This document shows, piece after piece, positions 33,891 to 40,839 of a DNA stretch of 55,574 nucleotides. Position numbers and translations under genes: made by a program. The notes under the pieces were generated by a model. The model was not told the DNA's origin. It saw only the letters and a program-made list of their open reading frames with translations, and did no database searches. Origin of the DNA: an uncultured Acidimicrobiaceae bacterium (GTDB taxonomy: Bacteria; Actinomycetota; Acidimicrobiia; Spongiisociales; SHLN01); assembly GCA_947259275.1 (NCBI GenBank), contig CAMYMH010000014.1:1-55574 (forward strand). Direction: 5' to 3'. How positions within the stretch are numbered: the stretch's first letter is position 1; the number at the start of each line of letters is the position of its first letter.

Positions 33891-34481
33891 ATGTCTATGA
33901 CATTGGAACTGGAGGCGGGAAAGGTAATCGGGCTGGTGGGGGCACCAGGGTTCGGGCTCACCCGGCTGGGGCTGGGATTGCTGCGGGGTCAGCCGGGATG
34001 GGTGGCCTGTGTTGATGTGCGCGGTTGGCTCAGTCCGCTAACTCTGTGGGAAATGGGAATTGCCACCGATCGGGTAGTGGTGGTCCGTTGTTCAGATCCC
34101 CAGCGCTGGCCTCAAGTCACTGCCGCGCTGGTGGAGGGGATGCAGGCGGTATATGCCGAAATGCCTTCCGGCATAGCTCCCCCAATGGTTCGCCGCCTCG
34201 GTGCACTCGTCCGTGCCCGGTCGACATCGATGGTGTTGCGTCCGGTCGATGGAGACATTCCGGCCGGCATCACCCATCTCCGACTGGAAGCCCAGGAGGT
34301 TGCCTGGGAAGGGGCCGGGCAGGGGAGAGGTCGTCTGCGAGAACGCCGGTTCACCCTGGCTGCCTCGGGCAAGGGGGTTGGGGGGATACGTCACATACTC
34401 GAGGTGGAGGACGATGGCACGGACACTGTGCGTGTGGTTTCCCGATTGGCCGTTGCGATGCCTGGACGCGCCGTCGGATGA
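33891..34481 (+). CDS. imuA: ImuA-type RecA-like accessory protein of the mutasome
   Basis: 196 residues from ATG 33891. It has a RecA-like fold start (KVIGLVGAPGFGLTRLGLGL), but the Walker A lysine is replaced: GAPGFGLT at residues 17-24 has L23 where Lys is expected. The family is often 230-260 residues and frequently has a degenerate ATP site. It works with ImuB and DnaE2 in error-prone repair of DNA damage. The assignment rests on the SOS box, the fold and the ImuB gene overlapping its end by 68 bp. No dnaE2 is in the window. Confidence 0.75.
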   Translation: MSMTLELEAGKVIGLVGAPGFGLTRLGLGLLRGQPGWVACVDVRGWLSPLTLWEMGIATDRVVVVRCSDPQRWPQVTAALVEGMQAVYAEMPSGIAPPMVRRLGALVRARSTSMVLRPVDGDIPAGITHLRLEAQEVAWEGAGQGRGRLRERRFTLAASGKGVGGIRHILEVEDDGTDTVRVVSRLAVAMPGRAVG

Positions 34482-35877
34482 GCCGCACCAGGTGGTCGAC
34501 GACACCAATCGGGTAGTGGCGGCCAATCGCGCAGCACGGGCGCATGACGTGCAGGTCGGCATGCTGCGACGGGAAGCCGAGGCAGTGTGCCCCACTGTTG
34601 TCACCTATGCCCAGGATCGGGGGGTTGAGGCAGGCAGGTTCGAGCCGGTGGCGGTTGCCATCGAATCGTTGGTTCCGCGCGTCGAGATGGTTCATCCCGG
34701 CCTCGTATTCGTGCCGATTGCCGGGGCGGTTCGCTACTACGGGGGAGAGGCCGCTCTAGTCGGAAAGGTGGCAAAGGCCATCGAAGCCGTGGCCGGCCCG
34801 GGGGCGGCGATCGGTGTTGCGCAGGGCCCATTTGCGGCTCGCCAGGCGGCGGGACTGGCAGAAGCCGGCCCTGTCATCGTCACCGATGAGGCCGCCTTCC
34901 TTGCTTCGCTGGATGTCGGTGCCATCGGCAGTGAGGACCTCGCCGCCACCTTCCGCTGGCTCGGTATCACAACGCTGGGAGAGCTGGCCCGGCTTCCCCG
35001 GGCGGCGGTGGCATCCCGGTTCGGCACCCTGGGCTTGGATGCCCACCGCTATGCCTCGGGCGAGGACCGGGCCACGCATCCGCGCGGGGTGCCAGAGGGC
35101 CACGCAGTCGAAGATAAATACGAAGAGCCGCTCGCCAACCTCGAGCAGGCCGGTTTTGCGGCTCGCAACCTTGCCAACCGTTTGCTGGAAAAGCTGAAGG
35201 CAGACGGGGTAGCCCCCCACCGGGTAGAGGTAGAGGCCGAGTCGGTTGAGGGAAAAGTGCTGAGCCGGGTATGGCGGAGCGCCGATCCTTTTGACGAAGC
35301 CAATCTGGCCGAACGGATTCGCTGGCAGTTGCGGGCCTGGGTTGAATCGGGAGGGATTCCCGGCGGGCTGCAGCGGCTGCGGGTGATGCCTGCCGATCTG
35401 TCGGGGGAAGGGCGCCAGTTGGGGCTGGCCGAAGATCCGGTGAGCGAAGCGGAAGCCACCCGGGCGCTCATCCGCGCTCAGGCCCTGGTCGGGCCCGATG
35501 CGGTATTGCAGGCCCGTCCGCAAGGCGGTCGCGATCCGCTCGAACGTGTGCAATGGTTCCGGTGGGGGGAATCGGCTCCCCTCCCATCCCGGGATCAATC
35601 GGCTCCCTGGCCCGGGCGCCTTCCCGCTCCCTCGCCTTCTCTGGTGCCTTCTCAACCTCGCCGGTTGGGAGTGGAATGGGAGGACGGTCTGCCTACCAGG
35701 GTCCGGCTACGCAGCCGGTGGGAACCGGTCCTGTCCTGGGCCGGTCCCTGGCGCCGGATGGGCCGGTGGTGGGAGGGCGAGTCGGCCACCGATCGGTACC
35801 AGCTGGTCACCTCGGCGGGTGCTTTTCTCTGTGAGGTGCGTGGGGGAGAGGCATACCTGGTGGGTATCTACGACTGA
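34414..35877 (+). CDS. imuB: ImuB, inactive Y-family polymerase-like mutasome scaffold
   Basis: 487 residues from ATG 34414, with GAGGTGGAGG upstream inside imuA. Y-family layout: palm and fingers (1-180), a helix-hairpin-helix at about 183-215 (LDVGAIGSEDLAATFRWLGI), and little-finger domain (240-360). The catalytic acidic residues are missing, as in ImuB: the first motif reads VWFPDWPLRCL and the SIDE-like motif is FVPIAGAVRYYGG. ImuB links DnaE2 to the sliding clamp. The C-terminal 100 residues contain a Trp/Arg-rich region (RWWEGESATDRYQ), also typical. It is expressed from the SOS promoter of imuA. Confidence 0.88.
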   Translation: MARTLCVWFPDWPLRCLDAPSDEPHQVVDDTNRVVAANRAARAHDVQVGMLRREAEAVCPTVVTYAQDRGVEAGRFEPVAVAIESLVPRVEMVHPGLVFVPIAGAVRYYGGEAALVGKVAKAIEAVAGPGAAIGVAQGPFAARQAAGLAEAGPVIVTDEAAFLASLDVGAIGSEDLAATFRWLGITTLGELARLPRAAVASRFGTLGLDAHRYASGEDRATHPRGVPEGHAVEDKYEEPLANLEQAGFAARNLANRLLEKLKADGVAPHRVEVEAESVEGKVLSRVWRSADPFDEANLAERIRWQLRAWVESGGIPGGLQRLRVMPADLSGEGRQLGLAEDPVSEAEATRALIRAQALVGPDAVLQARPQGGRDPLERVQWFRWGESAPLPSRDQSAPWPGRLPAPSPSLVPSQPRRLGVEWEDGLPTRVRLRSRWEPVLSWAGPWRRMGRWWEGESATDRYQLVTSAGAFLCEVRGGEAYLVGIYD

Positions 35878-35895
35878 GTGCCTTTGAGAGTGGAA

Positions 35896-35927
35896 ACAGG
35901 CTCCCCCTCAGCGGAGGGGGAGCCTGT
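35896..35927. terminator. Strong hairpin after imuB, probably a bidirectional terminator
   Basis: A perfect 14-bp stem, ACAGGCTCCCCCTC (35896-35909) with GAGGGGGAGCCTGT (35914-35927), and loop AGCG. T content is low on the plus side; on the minus side the stem is followed by TTTCC. It separates the convergent imuB and the small membrane protein gene. Confidence 0.75.
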
Positions 35928-35953
35928 GTGGGGTCTGGGCGGCCATGCTTCTG

Positions 35954-36418
35954 TTAGGGATTCCCCTCCGGATACGGGCCATTCGGATCGAGGTCGGGTG
36001 GGTCGGTGCCGACGAATATCGGCAATGCCACCGCGGTCCGGTCCACCAGCACGGCCGGGGTGAACTCACCGTGCTCGGCGTATGCCGGGTCGGGGTCCAG
36101 GTTGGGTGGGTCGGTGCCGACGAAGATCGGCAGGGCCACCGCGGTCCGGTCCACCAGGACAGCCTGGGTGTACTGGCCGTGCTCGGCCTCTCGTCCGACC
36201 GGTCCGGTCACAACCTCCTCGTCACTGCCTCCCAGGAAGACAGCTGCCATCACGGCGGCCACTGCCATGATCACGAAGAGTGCCATCCACTGGATCCAGC
36301 GGTAGATCCTGGGGGCGGGCGCCTTTTCGAGTTTCGGACGGAGATCGAGTCGCTGCTTCTCCGGCGCAGTCGGTGCCTTCGTCTCTGCTTTCAACTTCTT
36401 GTCAAGCAGATCTGCCAT
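35954..36418 (-). CDS. Small membrane protein with duplicated 36-residue extracytoplasmic repeat
   Basis: 154 residues from ATG 36418 (AAAGGAACC upstream). A charged cytoplasmic N-terminus (about 1-48, Lys/Glu-rich), one membrane helix (WIQWMALFVIMAVAAVMAAV, about 50-69), then an outer part with two copies of a 36-residue unit: VLVDRTAVALPIFVGTDPP followed by xLDPxxxYxE. The period is 108 bp (35996 and 36104), about 80% identical in DNA. No family is recognised. It is divergent from the SARP gene downstream of it; the two starts are 150 bp apart. Confidence 0.65.
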   Translation of the reverse strand: MADLLDKKLKAETKAPTAPEKQRLDLRPKLEKAPAPRIYRWIQWMALFVIMAVAAVMAAVFLGGSDEEVVTGPVGREAEHGQYTQAVLVDRTAVALPIFVGTDPPNLDPDPAYAEHGEFTPAVLVDRTAVALPIFVGTDPPDLDPNGPYPEGNP

Positions 36419-36569
36419 GGCGGTTCCTTTCTTTCCCCCCAACCATGCACCTTTGACCCTGGAAGAAGCCTGCAACCGGGTTGCCAGGCGCTTGCAGGTT
36501 CCTTGTGAAAACGGTCACAAGCCTCTAGCTGCGCCCGGTCGGCCGATATTCACTAGGGGCGAGGTCGAC

Positions 36570-37304
36570 ATGCGATCTGACACTGAGATCCTCATCCTGG
36601 GCCCCCTGGAGGCTCGTCGTTCCGGCGAGATCATCCACATTGGCGGCCATCACCTTCGCGCTGTGCTGGCCGCTCTGGTCCTCAGCGCCAACCATGCAGT
36701 CCGCGCCGAGCAGCTGGCCTGGGTGGTGTGGGGGGACGACCCACCTCCTTCCTCGGAGGCAACCATTCAGTCTTGCATCTCGCGGCTCCGGTCCTTGCTT
36801 GGCCGCGACGCCATCCTCAACGAGGATCACTCGTACACGCTCATCGCCGAGTGCGAACAGCTGGATTCGTGCCGGTTTGAGCGTCTGGTGCAGCAGGCCA
36901 GAGATTGCGTCGACGACGAGCCACAGAAGGCGCTCAAAGCCTCCCGGGCGGCGATTGCGCTCTGGCGGGGCCCGGTGCTTGGCCACCTGGGTGACGAGGA
37001 ATTCGGGCACCTGGAGGCGATTCGGCTCGAGGAGCTGCGGCTGTTGGCGGTAGAGATCGAAACCGAATCCGAATTGCTCCTCGACCACCTCTCTGAGTGT
37101 GCTTCACGGCTCAGGGCGCTGGTGGTCGAGTACCCGTACCGCGAGCGATTCTGGTGGCTCCTCATCCGGGCGTTGTTCGCCGATGAGAGGCGGTTGGAGG
37201 CCATGGAAGCGTTTGACGACTACGCCCGTTGGATGGAGCAATCGGGATTGGAGCCCAGCACCACCTTCGATCAATTAGTGGCTGGGTCAGGCCTCGCCCG
37301 CTAA
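36570..37304 (+). CDS. SARP-type transcriptional regulator (winged helix plus BTAD)
   Basis: 244 residues from ATG 36570, chosen for the AGGGGCGAGG ribosome binding site 5 bp upstream. The N-terminal OmpR-like winged helix spans about 5-100 (ILGPLEARRSGEIIHIGG, QLAWVVWGDDPPPSSEATIQ and SRLRSLLG). The bacterial transcriptional activator (BTAD) domain follows (about 105-240; CRFERLVQQARD, ALWRGPVLGHLGDEE, RLRALVVEYPYRERFWWLLI). No NB-ARC or TPR region is present. SARPs activate pathway-specific genes by recruiting RNA polymerase; the target is unknown. Convergent with the next gene, overlapping it by 18 bp. Confidence 0.85.
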   Translation: MRSDTEILILGPLEARRSGEIIHIGGHHLRAVLAALVLSANHAVRAEQLAWVVWGDDPPPSSEATIQSCISRLRSLLGRDAILNEDHSYTLIAECEQLDSCRFERLVQQARDCVDDEPQKALKASRAAIALWRGPVLGHLGDEEFGHLEAIRLEELRLLAVEIETESELLLDHLSECASRLRALVVEYPYRERFWWLLIRALFADERRLEAMEAFDDYARWMEQSGLEPSTTFDQLVAGSGLAR

Positions 37305-38006
37305 GCCCTCGTAGGCGTCGCGGATGAGGGTCTCTACCCTGGACTGCATTTCCATGGGCGGTCCCGCTTGTTCGATCAGCGGATGGATCACCACCCGGAC
37401 CTGCCCGCCATACATGCGCCAATCCCCGGGCGGCCAGGCGCGTTCGGTTCCCTCGATGGTGACCGGCAGAATCGGGGCCGCCACCGCCTTGGCGATGATG
37501 AAGGGCCCCTTCTTGAACTCTTTCACGTCATGGGTCCGGGACCGGGTGCCTTCGCCGTAGATCATCAACGAGAGGCCGAGCTCGAACACTTCGCGCACTT
37601 GCCGGTTGATGTAGTCGTATCCGCCGGCGCCGGCCTGGCGGTCAACCTTGACCATGTGCATCGCCTTGACGGCGGTCCCGAAGAAGGGAATCCGGTAGAT
37701 CTCCTTCTTGGCCATGAACCGGTAGTGGAGAGGTTGAAGCGCCAGCCAGTGGACCATCGGGTCGAGGTTCGATAGGTGGTTGGAGACCACCACCTGGGCG
37801 CGATCGGGACGGAGGTGGTGACGGCCTTCCACCTCGAAACGGACCCCGGCCACCATGAGGAAGAGGCGGGCCCAGCCGGCGGCCGCCCGGTCCGAGACGT
37901 GCCAGCGGAGCGGGAGCCAGCTGCCGATGACGGCGATGCTGCCGAACAGGAGGGTGGAGAGGGCAATGGTCGGGTAGGCGACCAGCGCGCGCAGGGCCGG
38001 GACCAC
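37287..38006 (-). CDS. 1-acyl-sn-glycerol-3-phosphate acyltransferase (PlsC family)
   Basis: 239 residues from GTG 38006. The catalytic HX4D motif is SNHLSNLD, with H77 and D82. The glycerol phosphate-binding motif is GEGTRSR (about residue 149), and ILPVTIEGTERAWPP is the block IV motif. A hydrophobic N-terminus anchors it to the membrane. It makes phosphatidate from lyso-phosphatidate. It follows the dienoyl-CoA isomerase-like gene by 2 bp, suggesting co-transcription. Confidence 0.87.
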   Translation of the reverse strand: MVPALRALVAYPTIALSTLLFGSIAVIGSWLPLRWHVSDRAAAGWARLFLMVAGVRFEVEGRHHLRPDRAQVVVSNHLSNLDPMVHWLALQPLHYRFMAKKEIYRIPFFGTAVKAMHMVKVDRQAGAGGYDYINRQVREVFELGLSLMIYGEGTRSRTHDVKEFKKGPFIIAKAVAAPILPVTIEGTERAWPPGDWRMYGGQVRVVIHPLIEQAGPPMEMQSRVETLIRDAYEGLAGEA

Positions 38007-38008
38007 GG

Positions 38009-38824
38009 TCAGCTGCCGTCGAATTCGGGCAGACGCTTTTCGAGAAATGCCGCCACCGCTTCCCGCAGGTCATTGGAATGAAGGAAGGCGGCGTTCCAGA
38101 GGGCGACATAATCGAGGGCCTGGTCGATACCCATGTTCTCGGTCGCGGCCAGGACCGCCTTCGAGCCCTGCACCGCCAGCGGGGAGTTGGCGGCGATCTC
38201 ATCCGCCAAGGCGGCGGCAGCTTTCAGCAACTCATCGCGGTCGCCGTACACGTGGCTCACCAGACCCATCTCGCGGGCTTCGCTTGCCCCGACATCTCTG
38301 CCGGTAAAGGCGAGCTCGGCCATCCGGCCGGGATCGATGATGCGCGGGAGCCGTTGCAGAGTGCCGACATCGGCCACCATGCCCATTCGCGTCTCGCGCA
38401 CCGAGAACACGGCGTCCTCGGCGGCCAACCGGATGTCGCAGGCGGTGATGAGGTCGACTCCAGCCCCGATGCAATAGCCGTGAACCGCGGCGATCACCGG
38501 TTTGGGGCAGCGGGCCACCGCGGTCATGGTGTCCTGCATCCGCTTGACTGCGGCGCGAGTTTGCCGGCGACCGGCTGCGCCGCCGTCCGATCCGAAGCCC
38601 GCCATGAGGGCCGGTCCAAACTCCTTGAGATCCAGCCCGACGGTGAAATGTTCTCCACGAGCGGCGATCACGACTACCCGTGCCTCGGCGTCGTCTCCCA
38701 AATCAGCCATAACCTCGGGCAGGTCTTGCCACAGAGCGCCCCCCATGGCGTTACGGGCGTCGGGACGGTCGAGCCACACCGTGGCAACGTGCCCGTCTCG
38801 TTCCAGCGTGAGTACCTCGGACAT
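38009..38824 (-). CDS. Crotonase-family enzyme, delta3,5-delta2,4-dienoyl-CoA isomerase type
   Basis: 271 residues of the crotonase fold, with CoA oxyanion motif segments IAARGEHFTVGLDL and HGYCIGAGVDL. D124, E144 and D152 have the same spacing (20 and 8) as the three acidic residues of the mammalian dienoyl-CoA isomerase ECH1, and the surrounding GMVADVGTLQRLPRI and NSPLAVQGSK match it closely. It is thus more likely to move double bonds of unsaturated acyl-CoAs than to hydrate enoyl-CoA. The gene is divergent from the SDR gene; the two may share a regulatory gap of 76 bp. Confidence 0.83.
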   Translation of the reverse strand: MSEVLTLERDGHVATVWLDRPDARNAMGGALWQDLPEVMADLGDDAEARVVVIAARGEHFTVGLDLKEFGPALMAGFGSDGGAAGRRQTRAAVKRMQDTMTAVARCPKPVIAAVHGYCIGAGVDLITACDIRLAAEDAVFSVRETRMGMVADVGTLQRLPRIIDPGRMAELAFTGRDVGASEAREMGLVSHVYGDRDELLKAAAALADEIAANSPLAVQGSKAVLAATENMGIDQALDYVALWNAAFLHSNDLREAVAAFLEKRLPEFDGS

Positions 38825-38900
38825 GGTGCCAGGTTAGGGGGTTGCCGGCGCCACCAGCACGAGCACTACAGTTTGACGAATCCCGAAGGAGACGTGACTG

Positions 38901-39815
38901 ATGGTGGATTTCAAGGACCGGGTGGCCGTTGTGACCGGCTCCGGCGGGGGTTTGGGACGTCAGCACGCACTGCTCCTGGCGGAGCGAGGAGCGGCGGTTG
39001 TCGTCAACGACCTCGGCGGCAACGTCGATGGGACCGGTCAGGAGTCTGCCGCCGCCGACGGCGTAGTGGACGAGATCAGGGCCAAGGGGGGAGCCGCGGT
39101 GGCTGAATATTCGTCGGTGGCGACGCCCGAGGGTGGGGCTGCCATCGTTCAGAAAGCGGTCGACGAGTTTGGCCGCATCGACATCGTTGTGAACAACGCC
39201 GGGATCTTGCAAGACAAGGCTTTTCACAACATGGAAGTCGGTCAGATCACGGACGTGCTCGATGTTCATCTGCGCGGCTCGTTCTATGTGACCCGGGCGG
39301 CCTGGCCCCACCTGCGGGGGCAGAGTTACGGGCGGGTGGTCATGACTTCCTCGGCCTCGGGTGTCATCGGGAACTTCGGCCAAACCAACTACGGCGCGGC
39401 CAAGATGGGCATGGTCGGCATGGTCAACGTACTCAAGCTGGAGGGTGCTAAGTACAACATAAAGGTGAACGCCATCGCTCCGATCGCGGTTACGCGAATG
39501 ACCGAGGAGCTGCTCGGCGCCTTCGGCATCACCACCGACCAGTTCGGGCCCGAGCTGGTGAGTCCGGCGGTTGCCTACCTCGCCTCTGAAACCTGTGAGC
39601 TGACCGGCGAGGTCTGGTCCGTGGGGGGCGGATCGGTGAGCCGTTTCTTTGTAGGCCTGACCGACGGCTATTTCAAGCATCCTCTCAAGGAAGGTGAAAT
39701 CACCATCGAGGACATCTCCGGCCACCTCGAAGAGATTCGGTCGCTCGACGATTACCTCATCCCCACCTCAAACCAGGATGAGTTCCAGAAGCTCGGGGCC
39801 AAGTTCGACGGGTGA
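38901..39815 (+). CDS. Short-chain dehydrogenase, MFE-2-type (3R)-hydroxyacyl-CoA dehydrogenase-like
   Basis: 304 residues; GAAGGAG lies upstream of ATG 38901. NAD-binding TGSGGGLG (12-19), NDLGGNVDGTG, NNAGI, and the catalytic Ser-Tyr-Lys in SSASGVIGNFGQTNYGAAK. The VVVNDLGG and RPVSYG-like context matches the dehydrogenase unit of peroxisomal multifunctional enzyme type 2. It probably oxidises 3-hydroxyacyl-CoA. The C-terminus (LKEGEITIEDISGHLEEI) is about 40 residues longer than a minimal SDR. Its divergent neighbour is a dienoyl-CoA isomerase, consistent with fatty acid breakdown. Confidence 0.83.
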   Translation: MVDFKDRVAVVTGSGGGLGRQHALLLAERGAAVVVNDLGGNVDGTGQESAAADGVVDEIRAKGGAAVAEYSSVATPEGGAAIVQKAVDEFGRIDIVVNNAGILQDKAFHNMEVGQITDVLDVHLRGSFYVTRAAWPHLRGQSYGRVVMTSSASGVIGNFGQTNYGAAKMGMVGMVNVLKLEGAKYNIKVNAIAPIAVTRMTEELLGAFGITTDQFGPELVSPAVAYLASETCELTGEVWSVGGGSVSRFFVGLTDGYFKHPLKEGEITIEDISGHLEEIRSLDDYLIPTSNQDEFQKLGAKFDG

Positions 39816-39834
39816 GCCAGGGGGCAAAAGCGGT

Positions 39835-40206
39835 CTAGCCGCCGAAGCCGAAGTCACCCTCCTCGGCGGCCGCGGTCAGCAGGCTTAGGAAGAATTGGCC
39901 GGCCGGGTTGGAATCTCCCGCTTCCAGGGTGCCGATCCTCTCGAGAAATAGCTCGGTCATTTCTTCGTCGGTGCATCCGGCTTCGTTGGTTCGCCGCTCG
40001 AGATCGTCTGCCTCCTGCTCGTAGTTCGAATCTGAGAACGGGTCGGCGGTCGAGAGGTCCGACAGCGAGAGCCCATCGAACTCGTCGATCGCGCCCTGAA
40101 AGAGCTCCATGCCGTCATCCATGATGGTGGAGCAGCTCGAACTGCCTCCCCCACAGGCTGTCAAGGCGAGTGCGAACGCGGTCAAGCAGAGGATGGCTCT
40201 GGTCAC
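39835..40206 (-). CDS. Small putative lipoprotein, acidic
   Basis: 123 residues with a classic lipoprotein signal: TRAILCLTAFALALTAC, Cys at about residue 18 in LTAC followed by GGG. The mature part is acidic, with two Cys (SCSTIMD, AGCTDEE) that may pair, and is mostly helical. No family recognised. Its start is only 12 bp from the left copy of the 29-bp repeat, so its promoter would cross it. Confidence 0.65.
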   Translation of the reverse strand: MTRAILCLTAFALALTACGGGSSSCSTIMDDGMELFQGAIDEFDGLSLSDLSTADPFSDSNYEQEADDLERRTNEAGCTDEEMTELFLERIGTLEAGDSNPAGQFFLSLLTAAAEEGDFGFGG

Positions 40207-40216
40207 GGATGCCCCA

Positions 40217-40807
40217 ATGGTCGTCGGTTATTGCTGGCGATACTACCTCGGTGAGGTCCCGTCACCGGGCGTGCTCCTCCCCCCGGGTGAGGACCGAGAG
40301 CCAACCGCGGCAGAACAACAAAGCGCCGACGCTCTCTACGCCGCGACCGTGGCCGCCGTCGCCAAGTACGAAGACCCGGCGGTTGCAGCCGCCGACGGAT
40401 ACGACGTGGGGAACATCGTCGGTCGGAGCCACCATGCCCAGAACTCCGCCTATAAGGAGGACGGTCACGTCTTCGATCCGGAACGGCCGGAGAACCTCAT
40501 CTACGCGGTGGGCCCGACCGGCCCGGTCCTGATCGGCGTCATGTACGAGATGGACGGCATCGGAGTAGCCGGGCCGGCCATTGGTGGGCCACTCACGGTG
40601 TGGCACGCCCACGATCATGTGTGTTTTGCTCTCACTCCCCCCGCCCTAGCCGGCCTCACGTCGCCGTTCGGCTGTTGCCCGGCCGGTTCGATCACCATGC
40701 CCATCACCAACGAGATTATTCACCTGTCGACTCTGCCGGGGGTGCCGGAGGAGTTCGGTGACCTCGAAGACTCGTGGCTCACCGACTACTTGGCGGGATT
40801 GGCCTAG
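40217..40807 (+). CDS. Domain protein of unknown function, starting in a 29-bp repeat and lacking a signal sequence
   Basis: 196 residues from ATG 40217, the first 10 codons of which are the repeat (MVVGYCWRYY). A recognisable domain begins near residue 36: TVAAVAKYEDPAVAAADGYD, RSHHAQNSAYKEDGHVFDP, RPENLIYAVGPTGPVLIGVM, and GGPLTVWHAHDHVCFAL with several His. I have seen this kind of domain in exported proteins of actinobacteria, where a signal or membrane segment precedes it; here that part is missing. Conserved His and Cys hint at metal binding (inference). The gene may thus be a truncated remnant fused to the repeat. Confidence 0.5.
   Translation: MVVGYCWRYYLGEVPSPGVLLPPGEDREPTAAEQQSADALYAATVAAVAKYEDPAVAAADGYDVGNIVGRSHHAQNSAYKEDGHVFDPERPENLIYAVGPTGPVLIGVMYEMDGIGVAGPAIGGPLTVWHAHDHVCFALTPPALAGLTSPFGCCPAGSITMPITNEIIHLSTLPGVPEEFGDLEDSWLTDYLAGLA
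40218..40246 (+). repeat. 29-bp direct repeat, left copy
   Basis: Identical over 29 bp to 44631-44659, same orientation; begins TGGTCGTCGG and ends GATACTAC. It lies at the boundary between the lipoprotein gene promoter and the truncated domain gene. No third copy was found in this window. Confidence 0.9.
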
Positions 40808-40839
40808 CCGAGCTTTCCCCCACCCCACAGCCGCCCTCG

